Source: Isoetes taiwanensis
Lineage: Eukaryota > Streptophyta > Lycopodiopsida > Isoetales > Isoetaceae
Reading direction: 5' to 3'
Assembly: GCA_021234155.1 (NCBI GenBank)
Contig: JAJEKV010000684.1
Location: 1-64,000, forward strand
Length of the DNA stretch: 64,000 nt
Below the pieces are notes generated by a model. The model ran no database searches. It was not told the DNA's origin and saw nothing but the letters and a program-made list of their open reading frames with translations. Both the position numbers and the translations under genes were made by a program. Positions 14,201 to 27,699 of this stretch are shown one piece after another. Position 1 is the first letter of the stretch. Every line of letters starts with the position of its first letter.

Positions 14201-14311
14201 ACTGCTATCGATGGTATAGCCCGGGTAACGCCAGGCATGAATTTGGGCTCAAGCACTAACGAGGGTTTAATGTTTGAGTAAAAGGTGTTGCTAGATTAGA
14301 TCCTAGTATCT
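7402..14311 (+). repeat. Tandem unit I, copy 2
   Basis: Second copy of the ~6.9 kb unit. The copies are separated by 6904-7401, whose last 60 bases encode the likely upstream part of the RT-like frame. This copy ends at the (AT)n run. A true tandem duplication, two haplotypes placed in series, or a collapsed longer array are all possible; the different sequences after each copy argue against a simple haplotype join. Confidence 0.9.
13190..13435 (+). other. Same GRF-like exon region, copy 2 (more damaged)
   Basis: Collinear with 5794-6036. The CxCG start is visible (TCTAACCCACC then TTTTGTGGATGTGG near 13220-13247), but a missing base shifts the frame. The exon's second half survives only in pieces (TTCAATGCTTC near 13301). 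Treated as the homologous exon, not an independent gene. Confidence 0.3.
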
Positions 14312-14312
14312 A

Positions 14313-15387
<1,075 letters not shown>

Positions 15388-18275
15388 AGGAGTTCTACTT
15401 CCTGCGGTAGGAGGTAGGTGCTATATATATATATATAAATATAAATATATATAATAGGTCGTATCGGGTCAAAACACAAGAGCTAGAAACATCATTTCAG
15501 GAAACTTAGACCAATTTAATGTGTCCTCAGAACTCCAAAGATAAGCTCAAATTACTAGAGTTGCAAAAGTCCTGGAGCCCCTTTGTTGAAAAACAAGCGC
15601 CGATACAACACATGTGATAGCTTATCCTCCAGCTAAATTTAACTTGCCGGGTGGGAAACTTAAAACTTAAAATTTTAGTGGCTATAAGGCACACAAGAAC
15701 TATGTATTGTTTATTGAGTGTGCCATACCCCATGTGTATGGGGTTTTGCTAAATCTGACAAGGACGTGAAAATGGCATGATCTTGTGGATTTTAGGGGCA
15801 TACAACCATATGGCACCAATATGGCATATGGGTGTAAGTTTGCAAATGTGCAAAAATACAAAAAATATAAAATATGTGATATGGGAATCTTGCCTTAACT
15901 CTGTTTATGGTGAATGCATTTTGCAAAAGTTCTCTAAGGCAAACATTCTCTAAGCCAAAGGAATAAGTGGAAACGCATGTTGGAATATTTGTTTCCAATG
16001 GCTATACTAGTGTGAAAATAGAACTCATGTATTAAGATGTTGCCTTGCTAAAAAGCAAGGTACATATAATGCAATAAATTGGGTGCATAACATGCAAAAG
16101 GCAACATGGTCAACTTGGCTATGGTACGTGTAAATTTTTATAAAGGCATAATGTTGGGACATGCCATGCTTGCCAAGTGTTGGGCTTTTTTAAAAGTTTT
16201 GCATGCATGAACCTACATGCAAGATACGACATCTTTTATAAACTTTAAGCATTGCTATAGCATGTGAAAGGATCTCTTAAGACAAATATATTGGTTTTAC
16301 ATTATCGGTAAAAGCTAGACCTTGGTAATAAAATATTTTTTATTAAAAAATAGGGGCATTTTCTGGAAATCCATTGAGGGCTTACTTAACCCTAATCCAA
16401 GAGGAGGCATTGGGGTCGATTTGTCTAGCGCCAAAATGTCCTCCAAAGATGATCTAATAATTAGTTCTCGATCTTAAATCCTGAATGGATCAGGGCTTGC
16501 TCTAAAACAAATGGATGTTATGTCACGGATGTGTTCCAAGAGCTATAATTATTTGCTTCCGATGATGTACTTGACTCTAGGCATTGGTCGCGGAAGTGAA
16601 GCTCAAAAAACACCTCATAATTTCATTTATGGCTATTCCATACACCAGATACATCTCGCTCTTATTATCGAAAAAGAAAAGCATTTGTAATATGATATCG
16701 AAGCAAAATCTCAAAGAAGCATTGTTCAAAGCTCCGATTATCATGTCGACTAGTTCATGTGCTTAAGGGCACTTCTTTAGTTCATATGCTTAAGGGCTGC
16801 TCCCCCTGATCGGGACAAGATCGACATAAGCGTGGTGTTGAGCTATCGATGTCGCCGACCGCTTGTTTTACCCTAAACTATAGCTCCGTGACGATGCCAT
16901 TCTATTGCTACAGTCGGATATGTTCTCGCATAAACCGGTGTAGCAGCTTGGGATAGCTAACGCGACCTCCATACACCGTGGTTCTTTTTATTATTTCTAG
17001 ATCATACTAGAGCAATGAATGGATTTTCATCCAGAATAATAGAATGAGATTTAATTTCATTCCATGAATAATGTCTATTTGGTACTTGTTTAGGACCTAA
17101 AAGTAATAAGACCTTTTGGAAAAAGAACTGAAAAGGTGACCGCTAAAGGAATTCTCTGTTTGCATCTACATCTTTTCAAAGCTTTACTTAAAAAAGAGAG
17201 ATTGTCCGAACTTATATTTGCTGAAATATTTGATTTAAAAATATTTGACCCTTATTAACGATATGGGGAAGACTTATAACTATTTTAAGTGGACCATAGC
17301 ATGAAAAATAAGTGGTCTTTGGCTTAATTCTTTCTCATGTTTAAGCCATTATGAAATTATCATTTTCTAGAACTTAAATTTAAGGGGAATACATTAATCC
17401 CGAAGCTCTTTGAATACACATCGAGATCAAACTTTATGTTATCTATTTTGATTGTTTTCCGAGATGGATGGCATTTTGATTTGTTTTGCTTTTGCAAGAA
17501 TTAAGCTATTGTTGGAAATTCTTCATACCATCTTATTGCAAATTGGGATAATATGGATTTTGGAAATATTCACCCATTTTTTGTGGTCGCTATTCGGGGC
17601 ATTTGTGCATTCATATGGTTATGCCAAAATGATATCGGGGTGATATAATGCTTGAAGAACAAGCAATATGCATTTGTCATTTTGAGTTTCTAAGCTAATC
17701 ATGAAGCTAGAAATTGATCTGAAAATTTTCAAATTATAATTCCATTTCTTTCTTGTTGATGTTTTTCTCGGGGCAAAAGGATACAATTGGTGATCGTTGA
17801 TAAACCGAGAGACCCAATGTACCTTTTGGCCCTTGCATCGCTACCGGATTACCGCTAACGCTTGCATGATTGGTCAGTAGTAATGGGGTTCTCTCCTCCA
17901 ATTGTTCCAATTTGCTTCCCTAGGTTGTCGTTTACATGAAAGAAGTTGGAATTTCATCACAAATATGAAACATTTACACCTTTGATCACGATCAACCAAG
18001 ATGTAAATATTGCTATGAATATAAAGGGAAGTTATTGTGACTTTTCACTTGCTAAGTCTTTACTTTCTACTTTCTTTGTATTGAAAGAAATACCGATAAT
18101 AAAAAAATATTGAAATATCAATTTAGGAACACCATGTGGTACTCTCATGGATTAGAGCCCTGGTAGTTCCAGATTGCATCTCTCTAGCTTTTGGCCAAGG
18201 ACCAAGTTAGTAGTAGAATCTTAGCTAGATTAGATCCTAGTGAAAGATAGTGTATATATTCGTAAAACATCCTGC
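15388..18275 (+). repeat. Tandem unit II, copy 1
   Basis: Matches 19091-21995 over its whole length. It opens with a TTCCTGCGGTAGGAGGTAGG border and a (TA)-rich tract and closes with GCTAGATTAGATCCTAGT at 18224-18241. Differences are strongly concentrated at CTG/CAG: for example, where the other copy has repeated GGCTG near 19163-19180, this copy has GTCG or GGGTC near 15458-15472. Coding is uncertain; the block around 16580-16700 matches HNFIDGYSIHQDTSLALI in the other copy but is frame-broken here. Confidence 0.9.
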
Positions 18276-19090
18276 TTTTCTTGTTCTAGGACTTGAAACT
18301 CTTTCCTCCCTCGAGTCCACATGAGATGACTAAACCTAATACGCTTCCCTTGATTGATCAATATAATACATCTCAAATTTGCTTCCGTGACTTTGAGGCT
18401 TAGGAAACTAGTCTTCTTGTACGTAGACATGAAATGAGATTACATTTTAGATTATATATTTTTTGATGCTGCTATTGAATTGATTTACTAATACATTGCT
18501 TTGAACTAACATGTCAACGCTTATCTCATGAGTGCTTAAGTACTTTGGGGTTTAGGAAACTAACCCTCTTGTACCGGTGTACGAAAGAGATAACCCGAGC
18601 ATATACTTTGCCAGGTCCTCTTGTACAGGGACATGAAATGAGATAACCTTTACGATAATACCCTTGTGACACCACCCCTCAAGACCGATTTATTAATGTA
18701 TATTTCTTGAACTATTTTATTGAATGTTTTTCTCATGATTGCATGTGTACTTTGGGGCTTAGGAAACTAGTCCTCATGTACAAGTGTATGAAAGAGATGA
18801 CCCGAGAACCTACTCTTCTCATGATTACTTCTCTACTTTTACTTTTGACATCAATTGTTTCCTACTCTTTAACTTGCACTTTTTGTAGATGACTCAGTTG
18901 GGGCCACATAATCTATGGTTCAAGAAAATAAAAATAATGGGCTTCTTGAAACTTTGTGAAGACCACTACGGTATGAATATCAGTTATGTACTTTATCTTT
19001 AAAATTCTATTTGCTTACAGGTAATGTAGGGTCCTAGCATAAATGCTAGGTACCCTATGTTACCTAGCATTACACATGCTAAATTTGTAT
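18276..19090 (+). repeat. Spacer with four diverged copies of a ~45-bp motif
   Basis: The pattern G-GCTTAGGAAACTA followed by TCTTGTAC and GAAATGAGATRAC recurs near 18390-18440, 18545-18595, 18610-18650 (partial) and 18750-18805, each followed by AT-rich filler. The copies are diverged, unlike the near-identical large units on each side. No coding signal. A short repeat with GGGTCCTAGCA begins at 19027. Confidence 0.6.
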
Positions 19091-21995
19091 TCAGGACTCT
19101 ACTTCCTGCGGTAGGAGGTAGGTGCTATATATATATATATATAAATATAAATATATATAATAGGCTGTGGCTGGCTGAAACACAAGAGCTAGAAACATCA
19201 TTTGTGGAAACTTAGACCAATTTAACAGTCCTGAACTCCCACCAAGATAAGCTCAAATTACTAGAGTTGTGCAAAGTCTGGAGCCCCTTGCTGGCTGAAA
19301 CACAAGTGCCAGATACAACACATGTGATAGCTTATCCTCCAGCTAAATTTAACTTGCTGGTGGGAAACTTAAAACTTAAAATTTTAGTGGCTATAAGGCA
19401 CACAAGAACTATGTATTGTTTATTGGAGTGTGCCATACCCCATGTGTATGGGGCTTTGCTAAATCTGACAAGGACGTGAAAATGGCATGATCTTGTGGAT
19501 TTTAGGGGCATACAACCATATGGCACCAATATGGCATATGGTGTAAGTTTGCAAATGTGCAAAAATACAAGAATATAAAATATGTGATATGGGAATCTTG
19601 CCTTAACTCTGTTTATGGTGAATGCATTTTGCAAAAGTTCTCTAAGGCAAACATTCTCTAAGCCAAAGGAATAAGTGGAAACGCATGTTGGAATATTTGT
19701 TTCAATGGCTATACTAGTGTGAAAATAGAACTCATGTACAAGATGTTGCCTTGCTAAAAAAGCAAGGTACATATAATGCAATAAATTGGGTGCATAACAT
19801 GCAAAAGGCAACATGGTCAACTTGGCTATGGTACGTGTAAATTTTATAAAGGCATAATGTTGGGACATGCCATGCTTGCCAAGTGTTGGGCTTTTGTAAA
19901 AAGTTTTGCATGCATGAACCTACATGCAAGATACGACATCTTTATAAACTTTAAGCATTAAGCTATAGCATGTGAAAGGATCTCTTAAGACAAATATATT
20001 GGTTTTACATTATCGGTAAAAGCTAGACCTTGGAAATAAAATATTTTATTAAAAAATAGGGGCATTTCTGGAAATCGATTGAGGGCTTACGAACCCTAAT
20101 CCAGCAGAGGCATTGGGGCCGATTTGTCTAGCGCCAAAACGTCCTCCAGTATGATCTAATAATTAGTTCTGATCTTAATGATCCGGAAATGGATCGGTTG
20201 CATACATATACAGATCGGCTTGCTCTAAAAACAGCCTGATGTTATGCTGCCGGATGTGTTCCAAGAGCTATAATTATTTGCTTCAGATGTGTACTTGACT
20301 CTAGGCATTGGCTGTGAAGTAGCTACTGAAGCAGCTCATAATTTCATTGATGGCTATTCCATACACCAGGATACATCTCTGGCTCTTATTATCAGCAAAA
20401 GAAAAGCATTTGTAATATGATATCGTGAAGCACAGTCTCAAAGAAGCATTGTTCAGGTGCCTGCATTATCATGCTGACTAGTTCATATGCTTAAGGGCAC
20501 TTCTTTAGTTCATATGCTTAAGGGCAGCTCCTGTATCTGCACAAGATCAGGACATAAGTACGTGGTGTTGGAGCTATCAGATGCTGTCGAATCTGCTTGT
20601 TTTACCCTAAACTATAGCTACAGACGATGCCATTCTATTGCTACAGGCTGGATATATTCCTGCATAAACTGGTGTAGCAGTTGGGATAGCTAATGCGACC
20701 TCCATACACCAGGTTCTTTATTATTTCTAGATCATACTAGAGCAATGAATGGATTTTTCATCCAGGAATAATAGAATGAGATTTAATTTCATTCCATGAA
20801 TAATGTCTATTTGGTACTTGTTTAGGACTGAAAAGTAATAAGACCTTTTGGAAAAAGAACTGAAAACAGGAACTGCTAAAGGAATTCTCTGTTTGCATCT
20901 ACATCTTTTCAAAGCTTTCGCTTACAAAACTGAGATTGTCTGGAACTTATATTTGCTGAAATATTTGAGTTAAAAATATTTGACCCTTGGCTAACGATAT
21001 GGGAAGACTTATAACTATTTTAAGTGGACCATAGCATGAAAATAAGTGGTCTTTAGCTTAATTCTTTCTCATGTTTAAGCCATTATGAAATTATCATTTT
21101 CTAGAACTTAAATTTAAGGGGAAGACATTAATCCGAGCTCTTTGAATACACATCGAGATCAAACTTATGTTATCTATTTTGATTGTTTTCCAGATGGATG
21201 GCATTTTGATTTGCTTTGCTTTTGCAAGAATTAAGCTATTGTTGGAAATTCTTCATACCATCTTATTGCAAATTGGGATAATATGGATTTTGGAAATATT
21301 CACCACTTTTTGTGGTTGCTATTCTGGGGCATTTGTGCATTCATATGGTTATGCCAAAATGATACTGGTGATATAATGCTTGAAGAACAAGCAATATGCA
21401 TTTGTCATTTTGAGTTTCTAAGCTAATCATGAAGCTAGAAATTGGATCTGAAAATTTTCAAATTATAATTCCATTTCTCTTTCTTGTTGATGTTTTCTCA
21501 GGGCAAAAGGATACAATTGGTGATCAGTGATAAACTGAGAGACCCAATGTACCTTTTGGCCCTTGCATCGTTACCGGGATTACTGCTAACGTTTGCATGA
21601 TTGGCTGCAGGTACGGGTTCTCTCCTCCAATTGTCTCCAATTTGCTTCCTAGGTTGTCGTTTACATGAAAGAAGTTGGAATTTCATCACAAATATGAAAC
21701 ATTTACACGGTGATCACGATCAACCAAGATGTAAATATTGCTATGAATATAAAGGGAAGTTACTGTACCCTTTTCACTTGCTAAGTCTTTACTTTCTACT
21801 TTCTTTGTATTGAAAGAAATACCGATAATACCTAAAATATTGAAATATCTCAAGTAGGAATGTACTCATGTGGTACTCTCATGGATTAGAGCCTGGGTAG
21901 TTCCAGGACAGACCCTCTCTAGCTTCGGTCAAGGACCAAGTTAGTAGTAGAATCTTAGCTAGATTAGATCCTAGTGAAAGATAGTGTATATATAT
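19091..21995 (+). repeat. Tandem unit II, copy 2, with unidentified exon-like blocks
   Basis: The less damaged copy of unit II. Exon-like readings include HNFIDGYSIHQDTSLALI and following IISKRKAFVI near 20337-20415, then DDAILLLQAGYIPA and GVAVGIANATSIHQ near 20625-20712, and a hydrophobic frame at 21167-21376. I do not recognise the family. The minus-strand 178-codon frame at 19332-19868 is uninterrupted in this copy but broken by frameshifts in the sister copy, and is probably chance. Border sequences are the same as in unit I segments although the interior is unrelated. Confidence 0.85.
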
Positions 21996-22046
21996 ATATA
22001 TATATATAGGTCCACTATGTAGGTTGTGTGGCCTTCTTGCAAAAAA

Positions 22047-22298
22047 GGCAAAAGTATCTTTGGTGGGTATCAAAGCAAAGGCCAGGACATTACGTCGACA
22101 AAGACTCATATAGCACCCCATATGGCAGCTTGTTTAAGGTGTTACTGGTACTAGCACATGGTAATTAGGTAATCAATAGAAATATGTAACAACTCCAACT
22201 AATAACAAGTGGAATACTATGATAGAATAGTACATCCAGGGTGCTGATCTAAGTGCTGGGGCCGCGTTTTTTTGATACCCACTAGCATACTTTTGCCC
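22047..22298. repeat. Foldback (MITE-like) element, ~250 bp
   Basis: Left arm GGCAAAAGTATCTTTGGTGG and on to ATCAAA (22047-22075) is complementary to the right arm (22270-22298, TTTGATACCCACTAGCATAC and on to TTTTGCCC) over about 28 bases with a few mismatches. The interior has no coding potential. Such inverted repeats typify non-autonomous DNA transposons. The exact ends and target duplication are not clear. Confidence 0.6.
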
Positions 22299-22309
22299 AA
22301 AATACGGAG

Positions 22310-23600
22310 AAACATAGTTATTTCTTACTAGTATAAAACTGGTGTATCTATTGCTGCTATAACGCATTAGAGTTTTAGTAGGATAATATTACATCTAGGT
22401 CATCTTTCATGTACATTATATTTTTCATGAATGTGGGCCTTCCTTTGCAATATAACTCTCAATTTTCATATTGAAATAACATATTATTTGGAAGATACGA
22501 ATATAATTAAGCATGGACCATTTATGGTCCATAATTAGACCAATTGAATAGAGATGTATCTCTCTCTAGCCCTATCCATTTTATCCCTATAATAATACCA
22601 TAGTTTCTTATATTTAATAATATAATTGTTGAAAGGTGTGAGTGGAAGTCCATGTAGATTCAATTGGTGAATAAATACCCCATAAATTCACAGTTGTTTG
22701 TGCTTAAACATTGCCCTCAAATTATGCAAGCTCATCTAACCAACCAATTTTATCCTATAAAGAACTGTACGCATAATCTCTATTCCAAAGTTGAGATCAA
22801 AATTGATTAAGATGTTGCCTCTATTAATTTTTAAACTTCCAGTCCTGTGGACCAATAATGGTCTGCAGTGGAACTGCATATAGCAGTCTAACGTGCAGTC
22901 ACATCTCGAGGCATAAATCTAGACTAAACATAGAAGACATATTTGAAGTTAATGCTGTAAAGATAAATCCAAATCTCAAGGTTATGCGCAACAAATATTT
23001 TCAATTACTCAAGTAAATCAGAAGCTATTCATATCCCAAAATTCATCTTGAGATCAATTAACATACGGAAGTTATTTATTTTATATGGACCTATGAACCA
23101 GTAATGGGCTCAGGTACAGAAACATTTCTTGATTTCTTGTGACCGTGTCTTTTGCGTTTTTAATGAGCTTGTTTTTGCATTGGTTTTATATCATTTTGAA
23201 CTTTCATAAGATGATATTTTGGAGGATATCAAAGAGTAATTTTTGCTTTATATGCCAAAATATTAATCATTACTACAAGTTCCCTAAAATTGAGATAAAA
23301 AATGAAAGCCCAAATATCAAATTCAAGGCCGCCCAATATTTTTATGGGATGGAAGAACTTGTCAATTGCTTATATATCAAATATTAGCTCAAAATGCATT
23401 TCCTTGTAAAAGTTGTATTTAAACTATAACTGCCTTCTGGGAACCATAATTGGTTCTGAGGAGGCAGAAAGTAGTTTTGACCCTGTCATGTTTGAATAGC
23501 CCTATCTTTTTTTCACAGACTTTGGATTGACATGTGGTTTTTTTGTCTCTTTTTCTCCATCTCGTGCAGAAAAATATCAAGGTAATCAAAAAATTTGATT
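22310..23600. other. AT-rich stretch, no gene recognised
   Basis: Contains short frames only (largest 82 codons at 23139-23387, hydrophobic and Phe/Ile-rich as expected of AT-rich noise). Short phrases such as GGACCATTTATGGTCC recur here and in the LTR family next to it, so part may be older LTR-like sequence. Confidence 0.4.
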
Positions 23601-23610
23601 TTTTTTTTTT

Positions 23611-24020
23611 GTTGAAACAATTTGACTTTATTTAAACATGAACCTTTTGGTACTTGACCCCCCTGAGTTTGTTAGAGCATAACTTACAAGAATGGAGGTG
23701 TATATATTTTTAGATATTTTTCTAGTAGAGCATGACTGCAATATATGAACTCATAGGAAGGGTTCGAATAGATTTTGTGCCGTTGATTTTTAAAGTGAAC
23801 ACTGCAAATGGACCATTTTTGGCCCATCATAGGACAACTCTAGTGTTAATAACTAATTATTAATAATTTGGAATCCTTGGCTTCTTAATTAATATTTAGT
23901 TCTAACATAGCTAATCTTACCTTGTTAATTGATAACATGAATAATTAATACACCATTAAGTATTCATGGTGACGTGTCATCTATTTGTACGCATAGCATA
24001 TAAATACATGGAACGTCACA
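23611..24020 (-). mobile_element. LTR of retrotransposon family X (copy A, reversed)
   Basis: On the minus strand this reads TGTGACGTTCCATGTATTTA and onward to TTTCAAC, about 410 bp. It aligns with 29222-29334 plus 49547-49855 and with the start of 54341. It keeps an uninterrupted AGCTA-TGTTAG junction (near 23911-23922 on plus), which is the empty site for the Helitron in copy B. The internal 3' end of the same family lies farther right beyond a LINE-like insertion. Confidence 0.8.
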
Positions 24021-24049
24021 TTCCATAGCTTGAGGCAATATCTTGACGC

Positions 24050-24699
24050 TTGCTTCATCAGCAAGCTTTGGGATGCCAGCGCCCTTGAACAGGTCAAGAC
24101 ATCACACTACTTAGCCACATAAATCCCACATTGGACGAGGCCCACAATGCTACCAAGCACCCACTTGCCCATGAAAAGACGCAGACTCATTGCCTCCATT
24201 CGCATTGGGCACATCATCTTGAATTGAGACAGGCAGATGGATTGGTGAGCCACGCCAGACAGTGCTCTCTGTCAATGCTTGCCAAATGGGAGTCATTGAG
24301 GATGAATCTCATACCCTTCAAAGTTGCCCAAAGATATGATCAAACCGATGCGCTTATGCCGAGTTGGTCGCCCTGGCCAGCCGCTACATGTGACATTGAG
24401 CACGGATCCCATGCGGATGTTAGGATCATACCTTCAGGAGGTCATGGACATGCGAGATCACCTATGTCCTCGGGGCACACACTTGACATGTACATACATT
24501 TATTTCATGATGATGTATACTTGTACGGTTTGACAAAGATTCTTATTATCGCCACGCTTTTTCCTCGAAACCCCTTTTGGTGGGGTTTTAACCCTGGGCC
24601 GACAAGAATAAGTTTGTAAGCATTCCTTCTGGGTCCCATGGGCCGATTGGTCTCAGTGGACGATAAAAAAACTATTCTATTCTATTCTATTCTATTCTT
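24050..24699 (+). mobile_element. LINE/SINE-like retroelement with (TTCTA)n tail, inserted in family X copy A
   Basis: The 3' end reads GGGCCGATTGGTCTCAGTGG, GACGATAAAAAAAC and then five TTCTA units (24673-24699). Homologous sequence occurs in reverse at 46262-47050, as a ~60-base 3' stub at 51056-51116, and as a small forward piece at 51140-51200. A tail of short repeats with variable 5' truncation fits target-primed reverse transcription. A stretch near 24296-24335 (TTGAGGATGAATCTCATACC) is well conserved with the copy at 46.6 kb. The 162-codon frame through it is not shared by the other copies and is not called a gene. No RT domain is present. Confidence 0.65.
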
Positions 24700-25500
24700 A
24701 AAAATGATGTTGTCCTCAAAGATCAAGGCTATTCCCTGGGGGCCTCGAGTTGCTGTTGTGTACACGCGGACATGCTAGAAGATAAAATCTTCCCTTCTTA
24801 AAGAGGCATTGCGAGACCATAAGTTGCAAAAAAGTTGTCATGTTCAAAGTGATCAATTTTGAAATGACTTGTAATGTGCAATTCATAAGTCTGAGAGAAT
24901 TTGTGTCATGCAGAATACGACATGCGGAGTCATTTCGAATACGAATTGCATATCTCATGGTGAGACAAAATGGAACGGAACATTAAAAGGCATGAGGCCA
25001 ATGGTTGCAGGGCATATATTGGATATACGAATACTTTGAAGGCTATGGGTTGCGTAACGACCCTTTTAAATATAGCGAGAGATGTAGGATTTTAGTTTGG
25101 ATTGAATTGATTGACTTGTACTCGTATAAGATAAAGTGTGAGTTTAATTTAAGGTTGAGTTATGAAACTACAGAAAAACAAGATAGATTATGTAAAACAT
25201 TAATATCTTGGTAGTTCAAGCTATTTTGGACTAGACATGGCCTGAAGAAAAGTAACCAATTAAGTGACATGGTAGGTAATGTAGCTCCATGTAGATCATC
25301 GGTGGCAATTATACGTCTACTCCTAGGAAGTTATATTGACATGCACAAACATTTTACATATAGATATGGTGAAGCTGGAGTTGGTATACAGCAACTGTAG
25401 TATGACAGATGCATACAAATCATATGTCTTATTGTCATCAACTCACCAAGGCACTACATAATCACAAAACATCAACACAAGATCTTAGTGCCAACACCTC
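24700..25500 (-). mobile_element. Family X internal 3' region (copy A, reversed)
   Basis: Reverse complement of 50262-51060 and of 25856-26051 plus 28604-29205. It includes the uninterrupted target site CGTATAATTGCCACCGATG (reversed, near 25292-25312) into which the DNA transposon inserted in copy B. The frames in it recur in all copies but match no protein I know. In copy B the 3' end runs directly into a purine tract and LTR, so this is the 3' internal part of an LTR element. It ends in the same GAGGTGTTGGCACTAAGATC that starts copy B, in mirror orientation. Confidence 0.75.
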
Positions 25501-25855
25501 GCCTCATGTTCTTTATACAATATGAATTAACATTAGCTAGTGTGATTTTACTTCGCGAGACCTTCCATACAGAGCGTCAATCCTTTATTTAAAAAAAAGG
25601 AAAGAAAAACCTAACAGAGGGCCATTTTACACTTACAAATGAAGGCACAAACCCTATAGTTGTCCAATTCCACAATTCAATCCAGTCCTTGATTTGGAGA
25701 TATCTATTCTGTAAAACATACAAAGCGAATAATGGCTTTAGTTCGGACAAAATAGGTTAGATGACAAGCATATGGCAAGCTAAGGACGATTTGTACCTTG
25801 AAAAACCTGCCAGGAATATATTGTCCATTTTTTGCAGCGTTCTTAGAATATCTGT
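25501..25855. other. 355-bp spacer between inverted family X copies
   Basis: Contains at 25562-25632 a stretch also found reversed at 55727-55792 (CATACAGAG, then CCTTTATTTAAAAA, then AACCTAACAGAGG), so it holds another dispersed repeat. The rest is AT-rich with no coding signal. Confidence 0.6.
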
Positions 25856-26051
25856 GAGGTGTTGGCACTAAGATCTTGTGTTGATGTTTTGTGATTATGT
25901 AGTGCCTTGGTAAGGTGATGACAATAAGGCATATGCTTTGTATGCATCTGTCATACTATACTTGCCGTATACCAACTCCTGCTTCACCATATCTATATGT
26001 AAAATGTTTGTGTATGTCAATATAACTTCCAAGGAGTAGACGCATAATTGC
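25856..26051 (+). mobile_element. Family X internal region, copy B left part (split by DNA transposon)
   Basis: Aligns with 50262-50450 and, reversed, with 25300-25500. The match stops at GCATAATTGC, exactly where the GC-rich terminal inverted repeat starts, and resumes at 28604 after the second copy of that target string. Confidence 0.85.
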
Positions 26052-27359
26052 CCGGGGGGTTCACCTCTATGTAAAGGGGATATGGCATGTGCGTTCCAGG
26101 GGTCGGGAGAAACCCCTCCGTATACGGCTCGCCCCCTATAGAAACCCCTATGTATGGAATCCGTGTTGGTAAAAAATAATACGATTCCATACTTTTACCT
26201 AGTCCAATCCCATTGACCCTACCCTTAGCGTATTTTTTCGGCCAAGTATATCACTAATGTAGCCTACCCTCTACCTTACATTTACATTCAACCTCCAAAT
26301 TTTGCAAGCTTCACTAGAGTTTGAGATTGTCTGTCCTGGCGTTATCCAGCCCAAAACACTAATCCTTGTATTCAATATGAGCAAGTATCAAATTAAGAAT
26401 CCCAAAGAATGGTTTAGCAGATTGAACATGCACGGGCATCTATATGGGAAGAGATATGAGAAGCCAAGGAGACCTCGACGCCGATTGTGAGCACATGGAC
26501 CAAGGCGTTTACTTCTAAAGGAATCCAAGGTTGTTCTTTGTTCGGCCATGAGGATCCACACACAGTGTTCCCAAATTCGACATCCATACATGGGCCCCGA
26601 CCAACCTCTGGAACTGAAATCATCATCCTCGCAAGGCCATGTTGATTAATAACAAGAGGAAAATATAGAGCTTAAAGTTTATATGCCTCCAGCCAACCCA
26701 AAGATAAAGATGGAAATGATAATGCATAAGGAGTTTTCATGATCCTTATTGTTGTCCGCCCATGCATCCTTGGCGTTATCCTAGATTTTCGTGCGGTGGA
26801 CCAATAAAGCCGATTGTCATGACTTGACCTTTGCAAAGTCCATTGAGGGTTACTTGCCTTCTTACAGTTGACTGTAGTGAGTAGTGAAGAGCTTCATTAC
26901 GTAAACCGTCCCCTTAAGAAATCCGAGATGACAAAGTACATGAGATTCACTTTGGATGCATAGATCCGCAAATCTACATATATCTAGAATGTACACATCA
27001 CACATGAGAATCGATCTGATCACCTCGTAAGTAGTACGTGAGGTAGATTCAATAAATAAGACATCTTTGGTTTCCATGAGTTATTCACTTGTGGCAAGCA
27101 CACCCATAAGATCATCGAGCAAATAATGCATTAATTCAAAGAGAACTTTAAGCAAAGTATGTGCTCTGATTTTAGAAAAAAGGGGCCTAAGGAGGATTAT
27201 TATTATCTTATACACTCCCAAGGACTTCTATCAGAATAAAGGCACCAACAAAAATATGTAAATACGAATTGTGTTTTGAAGAGAGGTCGTTGCAGTATTT
27301 CCCTTCACCGCTTGGAGTTTTTGAACCAAGTCTCTGCCATATCACATCCTAAACAGCAC

Positions 27360-27640
27360 AAGTTGGGATTTATATGTTACCTGCAGCCAAATCAAACCAT
27401 GTGTTAACCTAAAAAGGGTAAACATGCAGCAGCTAGCAGGTAAGCAAAATAAATCCCTGTTTTTATCCGTTTCCTTATGTGTCTTAAGATAAAAAACATC
27501 ATAATCTTTGTAAAAGTAGAGAACTTCATCTTACTTTGTTAGAGCAGATGTTAAAATTGCTAAAAAACAACATCTAAAGAATATTTTCAGCAAAGTCAGA
27601 CTTCTAGAATGCAAAACCCATGTATCTTCAAGTGAATCCA
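27360..27640 (-). other. Captured fragment homologous to 5.5-5.95 kb (GRF exon region)
   Basis: On the minus strand, GGATAAAAACAGGG, TTGCTTACCTGCTA, a CCCTTTTTAGG-like tract and GGTAACAT occur in the same order and spacing as in 5720-5820. Identity in the best ~48-base block is high (about 41 matches by eye). The homology runs across an intron end into the exon start. It suggests the transposon picked up this sequence, or that both derive from a common element. The coding frame is not preserved here. Confidence 0.55.
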
Positions 27641-27699
27641 ATTCTAAAAGCTCAACCCCAAGTACGTTTTACAAGGGAGAGTTTAAAATAGAAATAATA

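Noticed and set aside
1-14311. Telomerase reverse transcriptase as the identity of the duplicated RT gene
   Set aside because: Motif C is YMDDLLLVNCGNP rather than LVDDF-type and no TERT T-motif was recognised; kept as an alternative needing a profile search.
19332-19868. 178-codon minus-strand frame
   Set aside because: Its homologue in the other unit II copy (15.6-16.2 kb) is broken at several places, composition is AT-driven, and no motif is visible; probably chance.
15388-21995. Cytosine deamination or RIP-like mutation as the cause of copy differences
   Set aside because: The changes are mostly CTG to CCG/TCG and small indels, not C to T or G to A.
24131-24619. 162-codon frame
   Set aside because: Lies within a LINE/SINE-like element; the frame is not conserved in the copy at 46.3-47.0 kb.
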